The position numbers were made by a program, and so were the translations under genes. The notes below the pieces were generated by a model. It was not told the origin of the DNA. It did not search any database and saw nothing but the letters and a program-made list of their open reading frames with translations. Below, one piece after another: positions 1 to 10,965 of a stretch of 64,000 nucleotides of DNA; positions within the stretch are counted from its first letter, which is position 1, and the number at the start of each line of letters is the position of its first letter. Source of the stretch: Pictodentalium vernedei (lineage: Eukaryota; Mollusca; Scaphopoda; Dentaliida; Dentaliidae); NCBI GenBank assembly GCA_031216915.1, contig CM062296.1, positions 65,626,148 through 65,690,147 on the forward strand, given 5' to 3'.

Positions 1-414
1 AATGTTGCATCGTCCGTGGATGGTGGTGAGAGAGAGATGTTGTATGGAATTTGCGAGGATTCGAGCAGTAGGAAATTCGTGGGTGATACTGAAGTGGAAA
101 TGGATGATGATGATTTAATCGTCGGTTCGAATAGGTATGAAATAACTGATGGACTGTGCCAATTGCTCCTTTACTACAAGCCTAGAGATAACTTGGATCA
201 GGATTTCGACAATTATGGCAATATTCTGATTCAGACCTATGCCATGAAGAGGAATAACAATGCCAGAGAGACGAGACCCAAGGCTAACAGAGGGTACAAG
301 TGGACGATGGAGGTGGAACCAATATGAGATATGAATAAGAAATTCATCGAAGAAGTGACAGGAAAGTGAGTGACAACCACTTTTCTTCCGAGCGATTCCA
401 ACGTTCTGTTCGAG

Positions 415-428
415 AAATTGCAATTGTT
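415..428. repeat. Left target-site duplication of the LINE
   Basis: AAATTGCAATTGTT occurs here and again at 6567-6580, exactly flanking the retrotransposon. The first bases merge with the AAAT tail on the right side, so the true duplication may be 11-14 bp. Confidence 0.9.
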
Positions 429-1202
429 CCTAGGGGGGTTTGATCATCCCCTACTAGGCGGGTCCTCAGGTGGCGGATAGAGGACGGCCTGCTCAATTGG
501 GCAGGTTTGCTGGTTTTTTAATTAGCAGGTTTGCTCAATTGAGCTGGTTTGCTGCGGAATATATGAATACGCAGCCCCGGACCAAAATGGTCAATCCTGC
601 TTATGCCATCTTGCAGGCACCTTGTTCTCCCGTGAGGTGCGAACATGACGCTATAGAGGACGGGATCCTGCTGGTTGAGGACTTAGCGCCCCGGTTAGGG
701 CAGCTCTTGGTATTTTCACTGAGGTCATCAGACCTCCATGCAAGTATTGACGGTATAGTCCAATACACCAGTTCGGCCAATACTTTGTAGCGGGGAATGT
801 TGGTCTTTCCAGCCCGGCTTGATCAATCGGGAGCCCAGTCACGTTACGTGGGGCATTTAGTGATCGCTGAACTAGCCGTTACAATATTTTATTCCCATTT
901 TGTTCTGTAGCAAGCATGGATAAGACTGCCCTAAACAACTCATTTTTCTATTTCAAACTATTGCACTGTCTGTATAAAACGCTCGTCTACACTGACATTT
1001 CCTCAGGGTATGGCTAGTTGATCGACCACTATTGGATAGCGTGGCATACGGGTCAATCAGTTAGCATATATGATTCGTCATCAATGTTGGCTGAGTATAC
1101 TATTTGCGTACTGGCGGTGCCGTCGACTGGAGACCCGTCGACTATGTGCATCCCCTTGTTGGGCTCAGGGTAAGGGTGTCAGCCGCGAGTAGTGAATTTT
1201 AA
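429..1202 (+). other. LINE 5' untranslated region
   Basis: No long ORF on the element's strand has a recognisable product. The first 60 bases contain a G-run and the motif GGCGGATAGAGGACGGCC. Tandem-like AATTGGGCAGGTTTGC / AATTGAGCTGGTTTGC repeats follow at 494-553. The frame of ORF1 opens after a TAA at 1200-1202. An internal promoter is expected in this class but I cannot point to one. Confidence 0.6.
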
Positions 1203-1307
1203 AAACAAAAAAATAGGGAAACAAAAACCAAAAAAAATAAAAGACTGCATGTTTCGAACACTAGTTCTGACTCTGATTCAGAAACAACTATTTCAGAACC
1301 ACAACCA

Positions 1308-2606
1308 ATGAAAACTTGGCCAAAGTTCATTGTTATTACTTCAAAAGATGAGACAAAAAAAGCTACCTCCATCAATCCCTCTGCTTTGGAAAAATCAATT
1401 AAAGGGATTGCTGGAACTGTAAAAGGGGTAAAGAAATTAAGATCTGGCAGCCTACTAGTTGAATGTGCTAATCACACCCAAGCCTTCAACTTACTTAAAG
1501 TAACCAAACTTATTGACATGGAAGTTAAGGTGAGCTCTCATGCATCCCTCAATAGCAGCCAGGGTGTTGTAAGAACGCGAGAGCTTACTGATCTTACTGA
1601 GGCTGACATATTAACAGAGTTGACACCTCAGGGAGTGACTGGAGTAAGGCGACTTACCATCAGAAAAAATGAAACAACAATAAACACAAATACATATTTC
1701 ATGAATTTTAATACTCCTCAACCACCAAAGTCACTCAAAGTAGGCTATTTGAACATCCGAGTGGATCTATACATACCAAATCCACTTAGATGTTTCAAGT
1801 GTCAGAAATATGGACATGGTAAAGATTCTTGCCGTGGTCAAACAACATGCCACAAGTGTAGCCAACAGCACGATGAGCCATGTACAAATGATATCATTAA
1901 ATGCATAAATTGTCAGGGCAGTCATATGTCCTCTTCCAAGGATTGCCCTGTATGGAAAAAGGAAAAGGAGATACAAAAAATAAAGTCTGAAAAACAGATT
2001 AGCTTTAAGGAAGCCAGAGACATAGTATCCACTATGCCTGGCATGTCAACATCTATCCCATCTTACGCAACAGCCTTGAAGCGGAAAATACCAACAACAT
2101 CCACAGATTGTCAGACAGACCTTACATGGCTCACTGGTCCAATACCAGCATTTGTTAACCCCTTCACCCTTGGTCATACAGATATTAACATACCAAAAGC
2201 TATACAAACGGAAGAACTGATACCAAATACGAAATAACCAAAGCAAAACCAAACCAAAGTGGAACGGAGAAAGGAACAAACACAGAAAAAGCTAGGTGGT
2301 CAAAATACCAATCAAATTCAACGAATTAAACAAAAACAAGAAAACAAACAGGAAGTAAAAACGAATCAGAGTCAGAGAGCCAGAAATAAAGAAAATTCAA
2401 ACAGAACCCCAAAGAAACTACAAAATGTAGTCACTAGAAATATATTTGAGGGTTTAGAAGCTATGTCAGTTGATGATTGCATCACTGACACATTCGGTGG
2501 TCCAAACCGCCGAAGTTCTTCGCTGGGTTGGTCCCCCAGTGACAAATCTCCTCTAAAATCAAATATCATTCCCTTAACACCTGACATTCCACCCCATTAT
2601 GGATAG
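1308..2606 (+). pseudogene. LINE ORF1: nucleic-acid-binding zinc-knuckle protein, one in-frame stop
   Basis: ORF1 proteins bind the element RNA and form the ribonucleoprotein needed for retrotransposition. From residue 162 a CCHC knuckle is visible (CFKCQKYGHGKDSC). Further Cys/His clusters follow (CHKCSQQHDEPC and CINCQGSHMSSSKDC). The N-terminal half resembles an RRM-like region, but I cannot confirm that. A TAA at 2235-2237 interrupts the frame; the same frame continues to TAG 2604-2606 as a basic, Gln/Lys-rich tail. The frame is also open upstream of the first ATG back to 1203, so the original start may have been earlier. ORF1 overlaps ORF2 by eight bases (ATGGATAG), an arrangement suited to termination-reinitiation. 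Confidence 0.88.
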
Positions 2607-5600
2607 TACAAACTACCATAATATATTACAGTGGAATTGCCGAGGTTTTAGAGCTAATTTCAATGAACTCGGACTGCTAAGTCAAAAATATCAACCTGCG
2701 GCTTTTTGTCTGCAGGAAACTCTCCTAAAGAAACCAGACAATCAAGACTATTGCGCTTTTAAGGGTTATACAACGTATACCACTTGGGCAGACGAAGCTG
2801 ATCTTCATGTTCGTGGGACATCTGTCTTAGTTAGAAATGATATTATCCACAGTTCTGTAAATTTACATACAAATTTACAGGCTGTGGCGGTACGCCTAAC
2901 TTTAGACAAAACGATTACTGTGTGCTCCATTTACATATCTCCAAACCAAGTTCTGCCGATGCAAGATCTGGAACGACTTGTTGATCAGCTTCCAACACCC
3001 TATATTTTAATGGGTGATTTTAATGCTCATAGTCCTCTTTGGGGTGTTTCATGCAGCAAAGAGGATATAAAGGGTAAAACCGTTGAAGGGTTCATTACTC
3101 AACATGACTTGTGTTTGTTTAATGATGGGTCACATACTTACCTGCATCCTGCATCTGGTTCGTACACGTCAATCGATCTCACAATTACAAGCCCTTCACT
3201 TTTCCTGGATTTTTCTTGGAAAGTGGAAGATGACTTGTGTGGAAGTGACCACTTCCCAATTGTTTTGGAGGGTGTTGTTCCTGCAGGGGATGAGAGGGTG
3301 CCTCGGTGGAATTTTAAAAACGCAAACTGGGACACTTTTTCATCGTTGTGTTGCGAGCGACTCACTCAAGATACGTTTGACGCCACTTCTGACCCTGTGG
3401 AACATTTCACTGCCACATTACTTGACATTGCAAACACAGTTATCCCTAAAACCTCGGCAAATCCTAAACGTTTCCATAAACCATGGTTTGATATGGATTG
3501 TGAACAGGCTATCCATAAACGTAAAAAAGTTGAACGCGATTTTAACAAGTCACCAACGACGAATAATTTGGATAAATTACGTATTAATCGGGCTCAAACC
3601 CGACGGCTCATTAAACAAAAGAAAAAGACTTCCTGGCAAAATTATGTTTCAAAATTAAATCAAAATACCGCCATCAAAAAAGTCTGGAAAATGGTTCAAA
3701 AAATTAAAGGTAAAGAAACAAAATCTGCTGTACAACACCTTGAACAAAATAATATTAAAATAACATCTAAAAAGGACATTTCGAACACTTTGGCTTCCAC
3801 CTTTTCTAAGAACTCTTCTTCTGAAAATTGCACTCCACAGTTTGTCCAGGTTAAAAAACAACAGGAGAAACACAAATTCAAATTTCAATCTGATAATCAT
3901 GAAAATTATAATGAACCGTTTTCAATTGATGAGCTGTCAGCGTCGTTGAGTAAAGCAAAAGATACAGCCACTGGTCCTGATGAAATCCATTACCAAATTT
4001 TAAAACATTTGCCGCCTTCATCGCTCCAACTTTTGCTTTCTATATTTAATGATATATGGGTGACTGGCCAGTTTCCATCTTCCTGGCGTAAAGCAACAGT
4101 CATTCCCATTCCCAAGCCTGACAAGGACCACTGCAATCCAACCAACTACAGACCAATAGCACTCACGAGTTGCCTCTGTAAAACCATGGAAAGGATGATC
4201 AATGATCGGCTTGTTTGGTTTCTGGAATCGAACAGTCTGCTGGCGGATGTTCAGTGTGGTTTCAGAAACCAGAGGAGCACTGTCGATCATTTGGTCCGCC
4301 TTGAAACGTTCATAAGAAATGCCTTTGCCAGAAGGGAGCACGTGGTCGCCGTGTTCTTTGATCTGGAGAAGGCATATGACACTACGTGGAAGTATGGGAT
4401 TTTAAAAGACCTCTTCAACATGGGGTTGAGAGGCAGAATGCCACTTTTTATTGAAAATTTTTTAAAGGACCGCAATTTCCAGGTTCGTCTTGGGTCAACA
4501 TTATCTGACCCTCACAACCAGGAATTGGGAGTACCTCAGGGTAGTATTCTATCTGTTACTCTTTTTTCAATAAAAATCAACAGCATTGTTACAGCTATTG
4601 AAACAAATGTTGATTCTTCATTGTATGTAGATGATTTCCTCATCTGCTACAGTGGCAAGAAAATGCCTGCTATTGAGCGCAAACTTTAGCTATCCTTAAA
4701 CAAGGTTCAGCGCTGGGCTACTGAAAATGGTTTCAAGTTTTCAAAATGTAAAACAAATTGTGTTCATTTCTGTAAACTCCGGAAACACCACCTGGATCCT
4801 GAGTTATTTTTAGATGGAACTCCACTTAAAGTTGTAAAGGAAGTGAAATTCCTTGGCTTGTTGTTTGATGAGAAACTAAGTTTTAGGTCTCACATCAAAC
4901 AACTAAAAATTAAATGCAAGAAAGCACTTAATCTGCTAAAAGTTGTTGGCAGCACTGATTGGGGTGCCGACCAAAAAACTCTGCTCCATCTGTATAGAGC
5001 TCTTGTACAGTCAAAGTTGGATTATGTTTGTGTGGTTTACGGTTCGGCTAGGAAATCCTATCTGAAACCTCTTGATGCCATCCATCATAGTGGTATCAGA
5101 ATTAGCCTTGGTGCGTTTCATACGTCACCTATAGATTCTCTTCTTATCGAAGCAGGTGAGCCTTCTCTTGAGAAGCGTCGAATTAAACTCTCTTTGCAAT
5201 ATGTCTCAAAATTATCTGCAAATCCTTCAAATCCTGCTTACTGCTATGTTTTTAAACCTCTAAATACAGTTTTTTTTTATAAAAATCCAAAACAGATTCC
5301 TCCACTGGAACTCAGAATCAAAACCCACATGGAGGCTACTGGTGTTGCTCCAGATTCTGTGGCAGAAAATCGTAAACCAAATATACCCCCTTGGCGTCTG
5401 TCAAAACCCAAGGTTATTTTAGATCTGGCCTCTTCTAAAAAAGCAAACACAAATTCTTTGCAATTTAAGCAAGCGTATGCCGAGATTAAGTTTCACTATA
5501 GAGCATACACTATGTTCTATACAGATGGATCCAAGGATAATGATAGAGTATCATCTGCTGTCGTTAGTGGTGATCAGACCACCTCAACCAGGATACCTGG

Positions 5601-6309
5601 TACGAGTTCCATTTTTACAGCTGAGGTAAAAGCTATTGACCTTGCGCTCGATGAGATTGAGGCTGAAGAGGAATGGAAGTCCATTATCTTCTCCGATTCT
5701 CTTTCTTGTTTACAGGCTCTTCTCAACCCCAGGTTTAAAAACCCTCTGATCTTGTCACTTCGTGAACGACTTACTGTAATGAAGTCTGACCAATATGATA
5801 TTGTGTTTTGCTGGTTACCTGGACACGTTGGTATTGCTGGTAACACCAGGGCAGACAGTGCAGCGAAACAGGCTCTGAGTAAGCCAACCACTGATTTTCC
5901 AATTCCTTACAGTGATTACAAGCCACTTATTTCTAAATACATCCGGTCTTTGTGGCAGTCGGAATGGGATGGAGCTACCAATAACAAGCTCCACCGTTTC
6001 CGACCAACTGTGTCTGATTATTATCCTCTTTCTCATCTTTGTCGAAAAGATCACGTTATCCTTACACAATGTCATATTGGTCATACCAGACTCACTCATA
6101 GTTTCTTATTAGAGGGCACTCTGCGACCTGAATGTGTTCCTTGTCAGCAGGGGCTGTCAGTGGAACACATTCTTTTAGATTGTACAGATTTCGATCACGT
6201 TAGGCGGCGGTTTTTCACTGTGGAGTCTCTTAGAGACCTTTTTTGCACTACCAGTCTGCGCAAGCTTTTGTCTTTTCTAAAAGAAATCAACCTTTTTAGC
6301 AAGTTTTAG
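2599..6309 (+). pseudogene. LINE ORF2: APE endonuclease, reverse transcriptase, RNase H; one in-frame TAG
   Basis: ORF2 nicks the target and copies the element RNA by target-primed reverse transcription. The APE domain (about residues 1-225) shows NCRGF, QET (E40), GDFNAH (138-144) and GSDHFP (215-220). The RT domain begins near residue 440. It has the FDLEKAYD motif at about 587-594, GVPQGSI, and the YVDD box at 676-679. A TAG at 4687-4689 lies nine codons after the YVDD region; the frame is open on both sides. RNase H follows (YTDGSKDN near residue 974, SDSLSC, and a late WLPGHVGIAGN). A C-terminal Cys/His cluster (CVPCQQGLSVEHILLDC) ends the protein. The total would be about 1,236 codons, usual for the I group. 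A single nonsense change suggests recent inactivation. Confidence 0.93.
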
Positions 6310-6566
6310 AGCTTTGTCTTTTAATCTTCCCATTATGATTTGGTATCAATAGGTTGATTTGTATTATATTTGTTGTTCTTCTTTCATTATGAATATTCTT
6401 TTTCACATTTTCATTCTATTATCGTTCATCTATCACAATTTTTTTTTTCTTTTTAAAAACAGTCCTGACCGTTACCTTTTAACTCATTTTCATGACTTTC
6501 TCACCACGATATGACCTTTGTTGTCGATGTGGCGTTAAGCACCAATAAATAAATAAATAAATAAAT
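6310..6566 (+). other. LINE 3' UTR and (AATA)n tail
   Basis: This non-coding segment ends with GATGTGGCGTTAAGCACC followed by AATAAATAAATAAATAAAT. That terminal stretch closely resembles the ends of the SINEs at 26.6, 51.2, 54.9 and 55.8 kb, suggesting a shared reverse-transcriptase recognition sequence. Confidence 0.85.
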
Positions 6567-6580
6567 AAATTGCAATTGTT
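6567..6580. repeat. Right target-site duplication of the LINE
   Basis: This is the copy of AAATTGCAATTGTT found at 415-428. The Maverick gene frame resumes immediately after it. Confidence 0.9.
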
Positions 6581-6830
6581 GATGGCTAGTCAATGCGCTG
6601 GTAATACTGGAGTGGATAATCAGATAGTGAGCAGAATTGTTGAGGCAGAAGGTCTTGGATAGACAAGATTATAAAAGGTTGATGAATGATTTGAAGGATT
6701 GATATATAATAAGTAGAAAGAAAAACAAAAAATAGATAAATAAAAAAGTAAATCTACACTAAAAATAATAAAAGTATTTAAACAAAAACGATTTACGAGC
6801 GAAAAAACAAAATATATTATAAAATAAAAT

Positions 6831-7211
6831 ATGTTGGTGATAAAGAACAGGGGATACGTTAGAACTTACGTTCAAGGCAGTTCTGGTATCGTTGATTATA
6901 TAATGTGAGCGTTCACGAGCAATGCAGGTAGAAAACTCGCATCAACTGCGTTTGAGGTTGGTAGGAAGATGGCTTTGGATGCTGGTAAGAAAGCTGCTTC
7001 TGAAGCTAGTGGTAGGATTACTTCGGTGGCTGGCAAGAGGGTGGCAGGTGCATTGATTGACAAGTTGATCAGTCCACCGGCGAAGTGAGCTATGTTAGAG
7101 CGATCGCCGAAAAGTTGGAAAGATTTTAAGGATGCTGTGGTACCCATACAAGATTTAGCCAAAATGACAAATGGATCTGGATTGAAGAGAACTCGCGACG
7201 ATGTAATATAA
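6831..7211 (+). pseudogene. Small basic Ala/Lys-rich Maverick virion-type protein, two in-frame TGA
   Basis: A 126-codon frame runs from ATG 6831 to TAA 7209-7211 with only two interruptions, TGA at 6906-6908 and at 7086-7088. The central segment (AFTSNAGRKLASTAFEVGRK and on) is rich in Ala, Gly, Lys and Arg. It looks amphipathic, like the pVI/pX-type cementing or core proteins encoded next to Maverick capsid genes. The C-terminus ends in a basic LKRTRDD-type tail. The position just upstream of the packaging ATPase supports a virion role. The function is inferred from composition and context. An A-rich leader (ATATATTATAAAATAAAAT) precedes the start codon. Confidence 0.6.
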
Positions 7212-7300
7212 ATAAATAATAATAATATTTATAAACTGAGTTTTTTGAAAAAACATAAAAAATTGAGTTTGAAAATCTAAAAAATAAAAAAAAATAAAAG

Positions 7301-8105
7301 ATGAACATCAAAGATATGTCTTGGAACGATGCCGTGATCAAGAGGTTGAATAACGAGTTCTTTCCCAAAAGCATAAGAGGTTTGATAGTGGGAAAATCGA
7401 ATTGTGGAAAGACCAATCTGTTGATGAATCTATTGTTGCAACCCGGCTGGTTGGATTATGACAGATTATTTGTGTTTGGCAAGAGTTTGTTTCAACCCAA
7501 ATACAGATTGCTTCGAGAGTGCATGGATCGTAGATTGCCCAAGAACGTCATAGCCATAATTTTCGACAGTAGAGAGGAATTCGACAAAAGCAAAGCTTCT
7601 TTTTCACCCATTTTGGACGGTGCAGCAAGAGAATTGATGAAGAGAAAAGCATCTTCAAATGTTGAGTGTCGATTTTACGAGAACGCGAGCGACATTCTGG
7701 ATCCCAGGGAATTGAAATCGAAAAATAAGAATCTCATGATTTTCGACGATCTGCTTTTGGAGAGACAGAACTGATGTGAATCGTATTACGTTAGAGGTCG
7801 TCACGTGAACTGTTTCTACCTGTCTCAGAATTATTTTCGATTGCCCAGACAGACGATAAGGGAGAATGCCAATTTCCTGAATCTCTTTTGCCAGGATCTC
7901 AAGAATCTCAATCACATCTACGGAGATCACGTCACAAACGACATGAGCAGAGAAGAATTCAGGAGATTCTGCAAGAGGGTTTGGGATGGAGGACTTCATA
8001 ATTTTGTTGTGATCGATTTGACTGGCGAATTTGACTGGCGAATTTAATCGGGATAAAATATCAGAGTGGATTCGACCAGTTTTATGTATCTGATGGTAAT
8101 AAAAT
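7301..8105 (+). pseudogene. FtsK/HerA-type DNA-packaging ATPase (A32-like), broken
   Basis: In Mavericks this ATPase would pump the genome into the capsid. Walker A is GKSNCGKT at residues 31-38. Walker B is LMIFDD at about residues 145-150. The first 157 residues are uninterrupted; a TGA follows at 7772-7774. The same frame then continues with YYVRGRHVNCFYLSQNYF, the sensor/finger region typical of this family, to a TAA at 8045-8047. Immediately before that stop a 13-bp direct duplication (GACTGGCGAATTT at 8020-8032 and 8033-8045) shifts the frame. A family-like C-terminal tail is visible in another frame up to about 8105. The gene keeps its key motifs but cannot make a full protein. Confidence 0.9.
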
Positions 8106-8177
8106 AGAGAGCGAAAACAAAAATTAAAAATAATAATAAATCTTCAATAATTTAGTTTTAAAAAGAAATAAAAAATA

Positions 8178-8933
8178 ATGTTCGAACAAGGAGAATTGTT
8201 AGAATAGATAGCCGAGAATACAGCTGCAAAACAATCCATTCAAATCATGGTGAGTGGCGATTTGACTCGATTCGTGACGAAATTCGAACCTTCCATTGAA
8301 TTGAATAGAGCAAAAAGATACAAGATGGCGTTGGTGAATCTGGAAACTTATTATTCCTTTTCCATCGTCACCGAAAAGAATAACTCATTCAAGTATTCCA
8401 ACGGAGTGGATTGGTTGGAGATTCGAATTCCCAAAGTAAGTTACGACATAGACGATTTGAACAATTACATTCAGACGCGAATGAAGTCGGATGGAAAGGG
8501 AAGCAACAAGATCAGACTTGCTCCCAACCCTAATACCCTACAGACGATGTTGGATTTGGAAGATAATTTTCGAGTGGATTTCAACACAGACGATTCGATC
8601 AGTAAGATGCTGGGATTCGACAGAAAAATGTATCGAGGCCACGTGGTATCTGAAAATACGGTCGACATTCTCGCCGTCAATAGTATTCTGGTGAACGTGG
8701 ACGTGATTGCTGGAAGCTACGTGAATGGTAGCACTCAACTGCCGATCTATTCCTTCATTCAAAATGTGCCGCCGGGTTATAAGATCGTGGAATGACCTCA
8801 AAATTTAGTTTATCTACCCATGATTTTAGACACGTTGTATAGTCTCAAAACCACGTTGACAGATCAAAATGGTGAACTGTTAGATCTTCGTGGAGAGAGG
8901 GTGATGATACGATTTCACATAAGAGAAATATAA
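8178..8933 (+). pseudogene. Maverick minor capsid (penton-type) protein, two in-frame stops
   Basis: The frame runs from ATG 8178 to TAA 8931-8933 (251 codons). A TAG at 8205-8207 near the start and a TGA at 8793-8795 near the end are its only interruptions. The main segment from Met 8247 contains RFVTKFEPSIELNRAKRYKM and LVNLETYYSFSI, which I recognise as the N-terminal strand region of Maverick penton-type single-jelly-roll proteins. The C-terminal part after the TGA includes NLVYLPMILDTLYSLKTTL and a LRGERVMIRFHIREI ending, also expected of the family. It sits downstream of the ATPase as usual. The product would form capsid vertices with the major capsid protein. Confidence 0.85.
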
Positions 8934-9083
8934 AAAGCAAAAAAAAATAGTGCGTATATATATATATAAATAAGAAAATAAAATAAACGCAATTTTAATT
9001 TACAAAAATTATTTAATATATATAATTATCATTAAACAAAAAAAAACAATTGAACAAATATATTTTGAAAAGAACAAATAAAT

Positions 9084-9686
9084 ATGGTTGAATACGTGGT
9101 TAAAAACGTGAACATATCCGAAGGACAGAGGAGGAAATTCCTGACTGCATTAAAAACTCGAGACGAGGCGGTGAAATTCAAATTCACTGACAAAGATCTG
9201 ACGAGTGGTGGTCGCCATTCGATCGCCTGGACCAGAACTCAAAGCAAAAGGATGGAGAAAGCGATTCGTGATGGAAGAGAGTTGAGAGTGAGATTGAGTC
9301 CCACTCAACTGAGATACAATTTGAGAATGAAAGGCGTTTTCCTACCGGTATTGGCAGGACTTACTGGAAAACTATTGGCAGGAATCGGGAAGACCCTGTT
9401 GCCAGATCTCGGCGCGGGAGCTGCCGCGGGACTCGCGAGTTCGGGAGTTCAAAAATTAATGGGTGGCGGCGGACTGTTTTTGAAGAAGGGAGGAGTTGTG
9501 TGTCGCGTCAAGACAGATGGTGGTAAAGGATTGTATCTAAAACCTGTGAAAGGTGGCGACCTTTTTTCCAGTGGAAATGGTCTGTATCTGAAGAATGGGC
9601 AGGACTTTGAGTGACTCGGTGAGGGTTTGTTGTTGGGTCCGAATTCACCGTTTAAGGGTATACCACTTTTGAGTATGTTATTATAA
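9084..9686 (+). pseudogene. Gly-rich Maverick virion-associated protein with hydrophobic centre, one in-frame TGA
   Basis: ATG 9084 opens a 176-residue frame to TGA 9612-9614. The frame then continues with LGEGLLLGPNSPFKGIPLLS to TAA 9684-9686. Residues 1-85 are basic and polar (LSPTQLRYNLRMKGVF at the end). A hydrophobic Gly/Ala stretch follows (LAGLTGKLLAGIGKTLLPDL, then GAGAAAGLASSGVQKLMGG), and then repeated GLYLK motifs (GLFLKKGG, GLYLKPVKGG, GLYLKNG). This architecture is one I associate with a conserved Maverick virion protein of unknown role, possibly membrane-interacting. The post-TGA tail looks like the natural C-terminus, so the TGA is a lesion and not the true end. Confidence 0.75.
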
Positions 9687-9732
9687 AGTAAAAAAAAAAA
9701 ATATACAAGTTATAAAAACAAATAATATAAAA

Positions 9733-9798
9733 ATGGATAAAAAGGATTATGAGACCTTTTTGAATGATAATGATGGATATTTCAGGAAAGAGAATTGA
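9733..9798 (+). CDS. Possible 21-codon acidic micro-ORF
   Basis: ATG 9733 to TGA 9796-9798 encodes a Lys/Asp-rich peptide. It is preceded by the same A-rich leader seen before the Maverick genes. No family is recognised and the ORF may be chance or the remnant of a larger gene. Confidence 0.2.
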   Translation: MDKKDYETFLNDNDGYFRKEN

Positions 9799-9880
9799 AC
9801 AAAATAAGGAAGAAGAGTGAGTTGTTTTCCACCACCACCACCACCACCACCATCACGATGCATCACATTCTTTAATAACT

Positions 9881-10096
9881 ATGATAGAGAGAATCAAATG
9901 TATTGTTATTATAAAAAAAACTAATATATCAACAAAAAAAAGAAAAGAGGAATCAGTGATGAAAGTGGAGAAAAAAGGAAACGTTATTACAATATATATG
10001 AGTGATAGTGAAGAAGAAGGAGGAAACAAAAGAAAAAGTAATGAACATCTCTTGATCTCATTACTTTTTTTTTTCTTTTTTTTCCTTCTTCACTAA
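9881..10096 (+). CDS. Small hypothetical Lys-rich ORF overlapping a stem-loop
   Basis: ATG 9881 starts a 71-codon frame with a basic N-terminal half, an acidic SDSEEEGG segment and a Phe/Leu tail. The tail is encoded by the T-rich arm of the stem-loop at 10000-10096, so it is unlikely to be real protein. A His-codon-like (CAC)n run lies just upstream (9829-9853). No family is recognised. Confidence 0.2.
   Translation: MIERIKCIVIIKKTNISTKKRKEESVMKVEKKGNVITIYMSDSEEEGGNKRKSNEHLLISLLFFFFFFLLH
10000..10096. terminator. Stem-loop at a convergent gene junction (putative bidirectional 3'-end signal)
   Basis: AGTGAAGAAGAAGG and AAAGAAAAAGTAATGA on the left pair with TCATTACTTTTTTTTTTC and CCTTCTTCACT on the right, leaving a loop of about 13 bases. 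The structure lies exactly between plus-strand genes and the minus-strand gene at 10093-10549. A related palindrome at 16278-16327 occupies the other plus-to-minus junction. A role in 3'-end formation is inference. Confidence 0.6.
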
Positions 10097-10549
10097 ATTG
10101 GTCTCTCTATTGTTTTTTTTAATATTTCCAAGTCCGTTATTAGCATGTTGACAGTCGTGTCTTCTCTTTTATCGCATATGTGTTGAATGTTTATCTTTAC
10201 TTTTGCGAGTTTTACTTCGGTCAATGCTCTGTCACCACCCGATTTATTCACAAGTTTGAGAGAGATTTTTGTATTTATGTAACTTCTGTAGGGCAACGAC
10301 AAATTGCTCTTGTCGAATTCTCTGTCTTTGGCAATGACGATATTCTGTAGATCGCTTCCGTGTTTGTAAAACAAATCGAGCATGGCTTCATCCAATTTCA
10401 AAGGCATGCTATATTTTTCGTATTTGTGCAGTAAGCCCTTCATCTCGACCTCATTCAATTCGATGTAATCTGTAAATTTTACAACCAAGTTTCTTGCACG
10501 TTTCAACTCGTTTCAATTTCAATTCGCATATTTTAGGTGTTGTTGTCAT
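10093..10549 (-). pseudogene. Hypothetical Maverick gene, probably frameshifted near its start
   Basis: The main frame (10093-10506) gives 137 residues with no ATG at its left edge; it begins at a TTG-type codon. Another frame supplies an ATG at 10549 and a short basic leader of about 14 codons. The two overlap around a duplicated TTGAAACG motif at 10500-10530, which suggests a slip there. The protein is Lys/Leu-rich with alternating hydrophobic residues and includes DLQNIVIAKDREFDKSNLSL. No family is recognised. It is the only minus-strand gene inside the plus-strand arm. Confidence 0.45.
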
Positions 10550-10965
10550 GATCGATTATTTTTTGGGGGGGTTTTATGAATTATTGCAAATAATAATATC
10601 TTTTGAATTTTGTATTAAATAATAATTTTGTAAAAAAGTTTGTTTTTTCCTCTCTCTATATATACAGAAAGTTTTTAAATTTAATTTTCTTTAATGTGAA
10701 TTTTTATAAAAGTTTTTTTTTCTGTTTATATATATATATAAAAAAGTTTAAATTTTAATTTCCTTTATTATTTTTTTTGTCGAATTAATTCAATTTTTCT
10801 TATGTTAAGAAAAATAAAAATTGATTAATCTCACCAAAAAAAAATTTGTTTTTTGAGGGAATTAAAACATATATATAAAGAATATTTTAAAAACTTTTGA
10901 CAAAAAATTATTATTTAAACCAAAAATTCAAATATATTCTTACAAATAAAGCAAACAAATAAAAA
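10550..10965. other. Very AT-rich intergenic region between divergent Maverick genes
   Basis: It consists of T- and A-rich tracts with several TATATA runs (10661, 10729-10740, 10869) and no ORF of note. It separates a minus-strand gene from plus-strand genes, so it is a plausible divergent promoter region, but no specific motif can be defended. Confidence 0.4.

Larger units (their letters stand above)
429..6566 (+). mobile_element. Non-LTR retrotransposon (LINE), I/Nimb-type, near full length
   Basis: The element has a 5' UTR of about 0.8-0.9 kb, an ORF1 with CCHC zinc knuckles, an ORF2 with APE endonuclease, reverse transcriptase and RNase H, and a short 3' UTR ending in (AATA)n. It is flanked by a 14-bp target-site duplication. 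RNase H downstream of the RT together with a CCHC ORF1 places it in the I superclade (I/Nimb-like); the exact clade is inference. Each ORF carries only one in-frame stop, so the copy is fairly young compared with the host Maverick. It lies in the same orientation as the gene it disrupts. Confidence 0.94.
1..6662 (+). pseudogene. Conserved Maverick-associated protein of unknown function, C-terminal part, split by a LINE
   Basis: Frame 1 is open from the window edge, so the start lies upstream. The first piece (1-428) encodes an acidic stretch (EVEMDDDDL) and then a segment containing ITDGLCQLLLYYKPR. In-frame TGA codons lie at 325-327 and 367-369, yet the frame stays open after each. The reading frame is broken at 428 by the LINE and resumes at 6581 with LMASQCAGNTGVDNQIVSRI. 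It ends at a TAG at 6660-6662. From memory this resembles an uncharacterised protein that recurs in metazoan Mavericks; no enzymatic motif is visible. It is the first gene of the plus-strand arm here. The LINE insertion and two stops make it non-functional. Confidence 0.7.
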
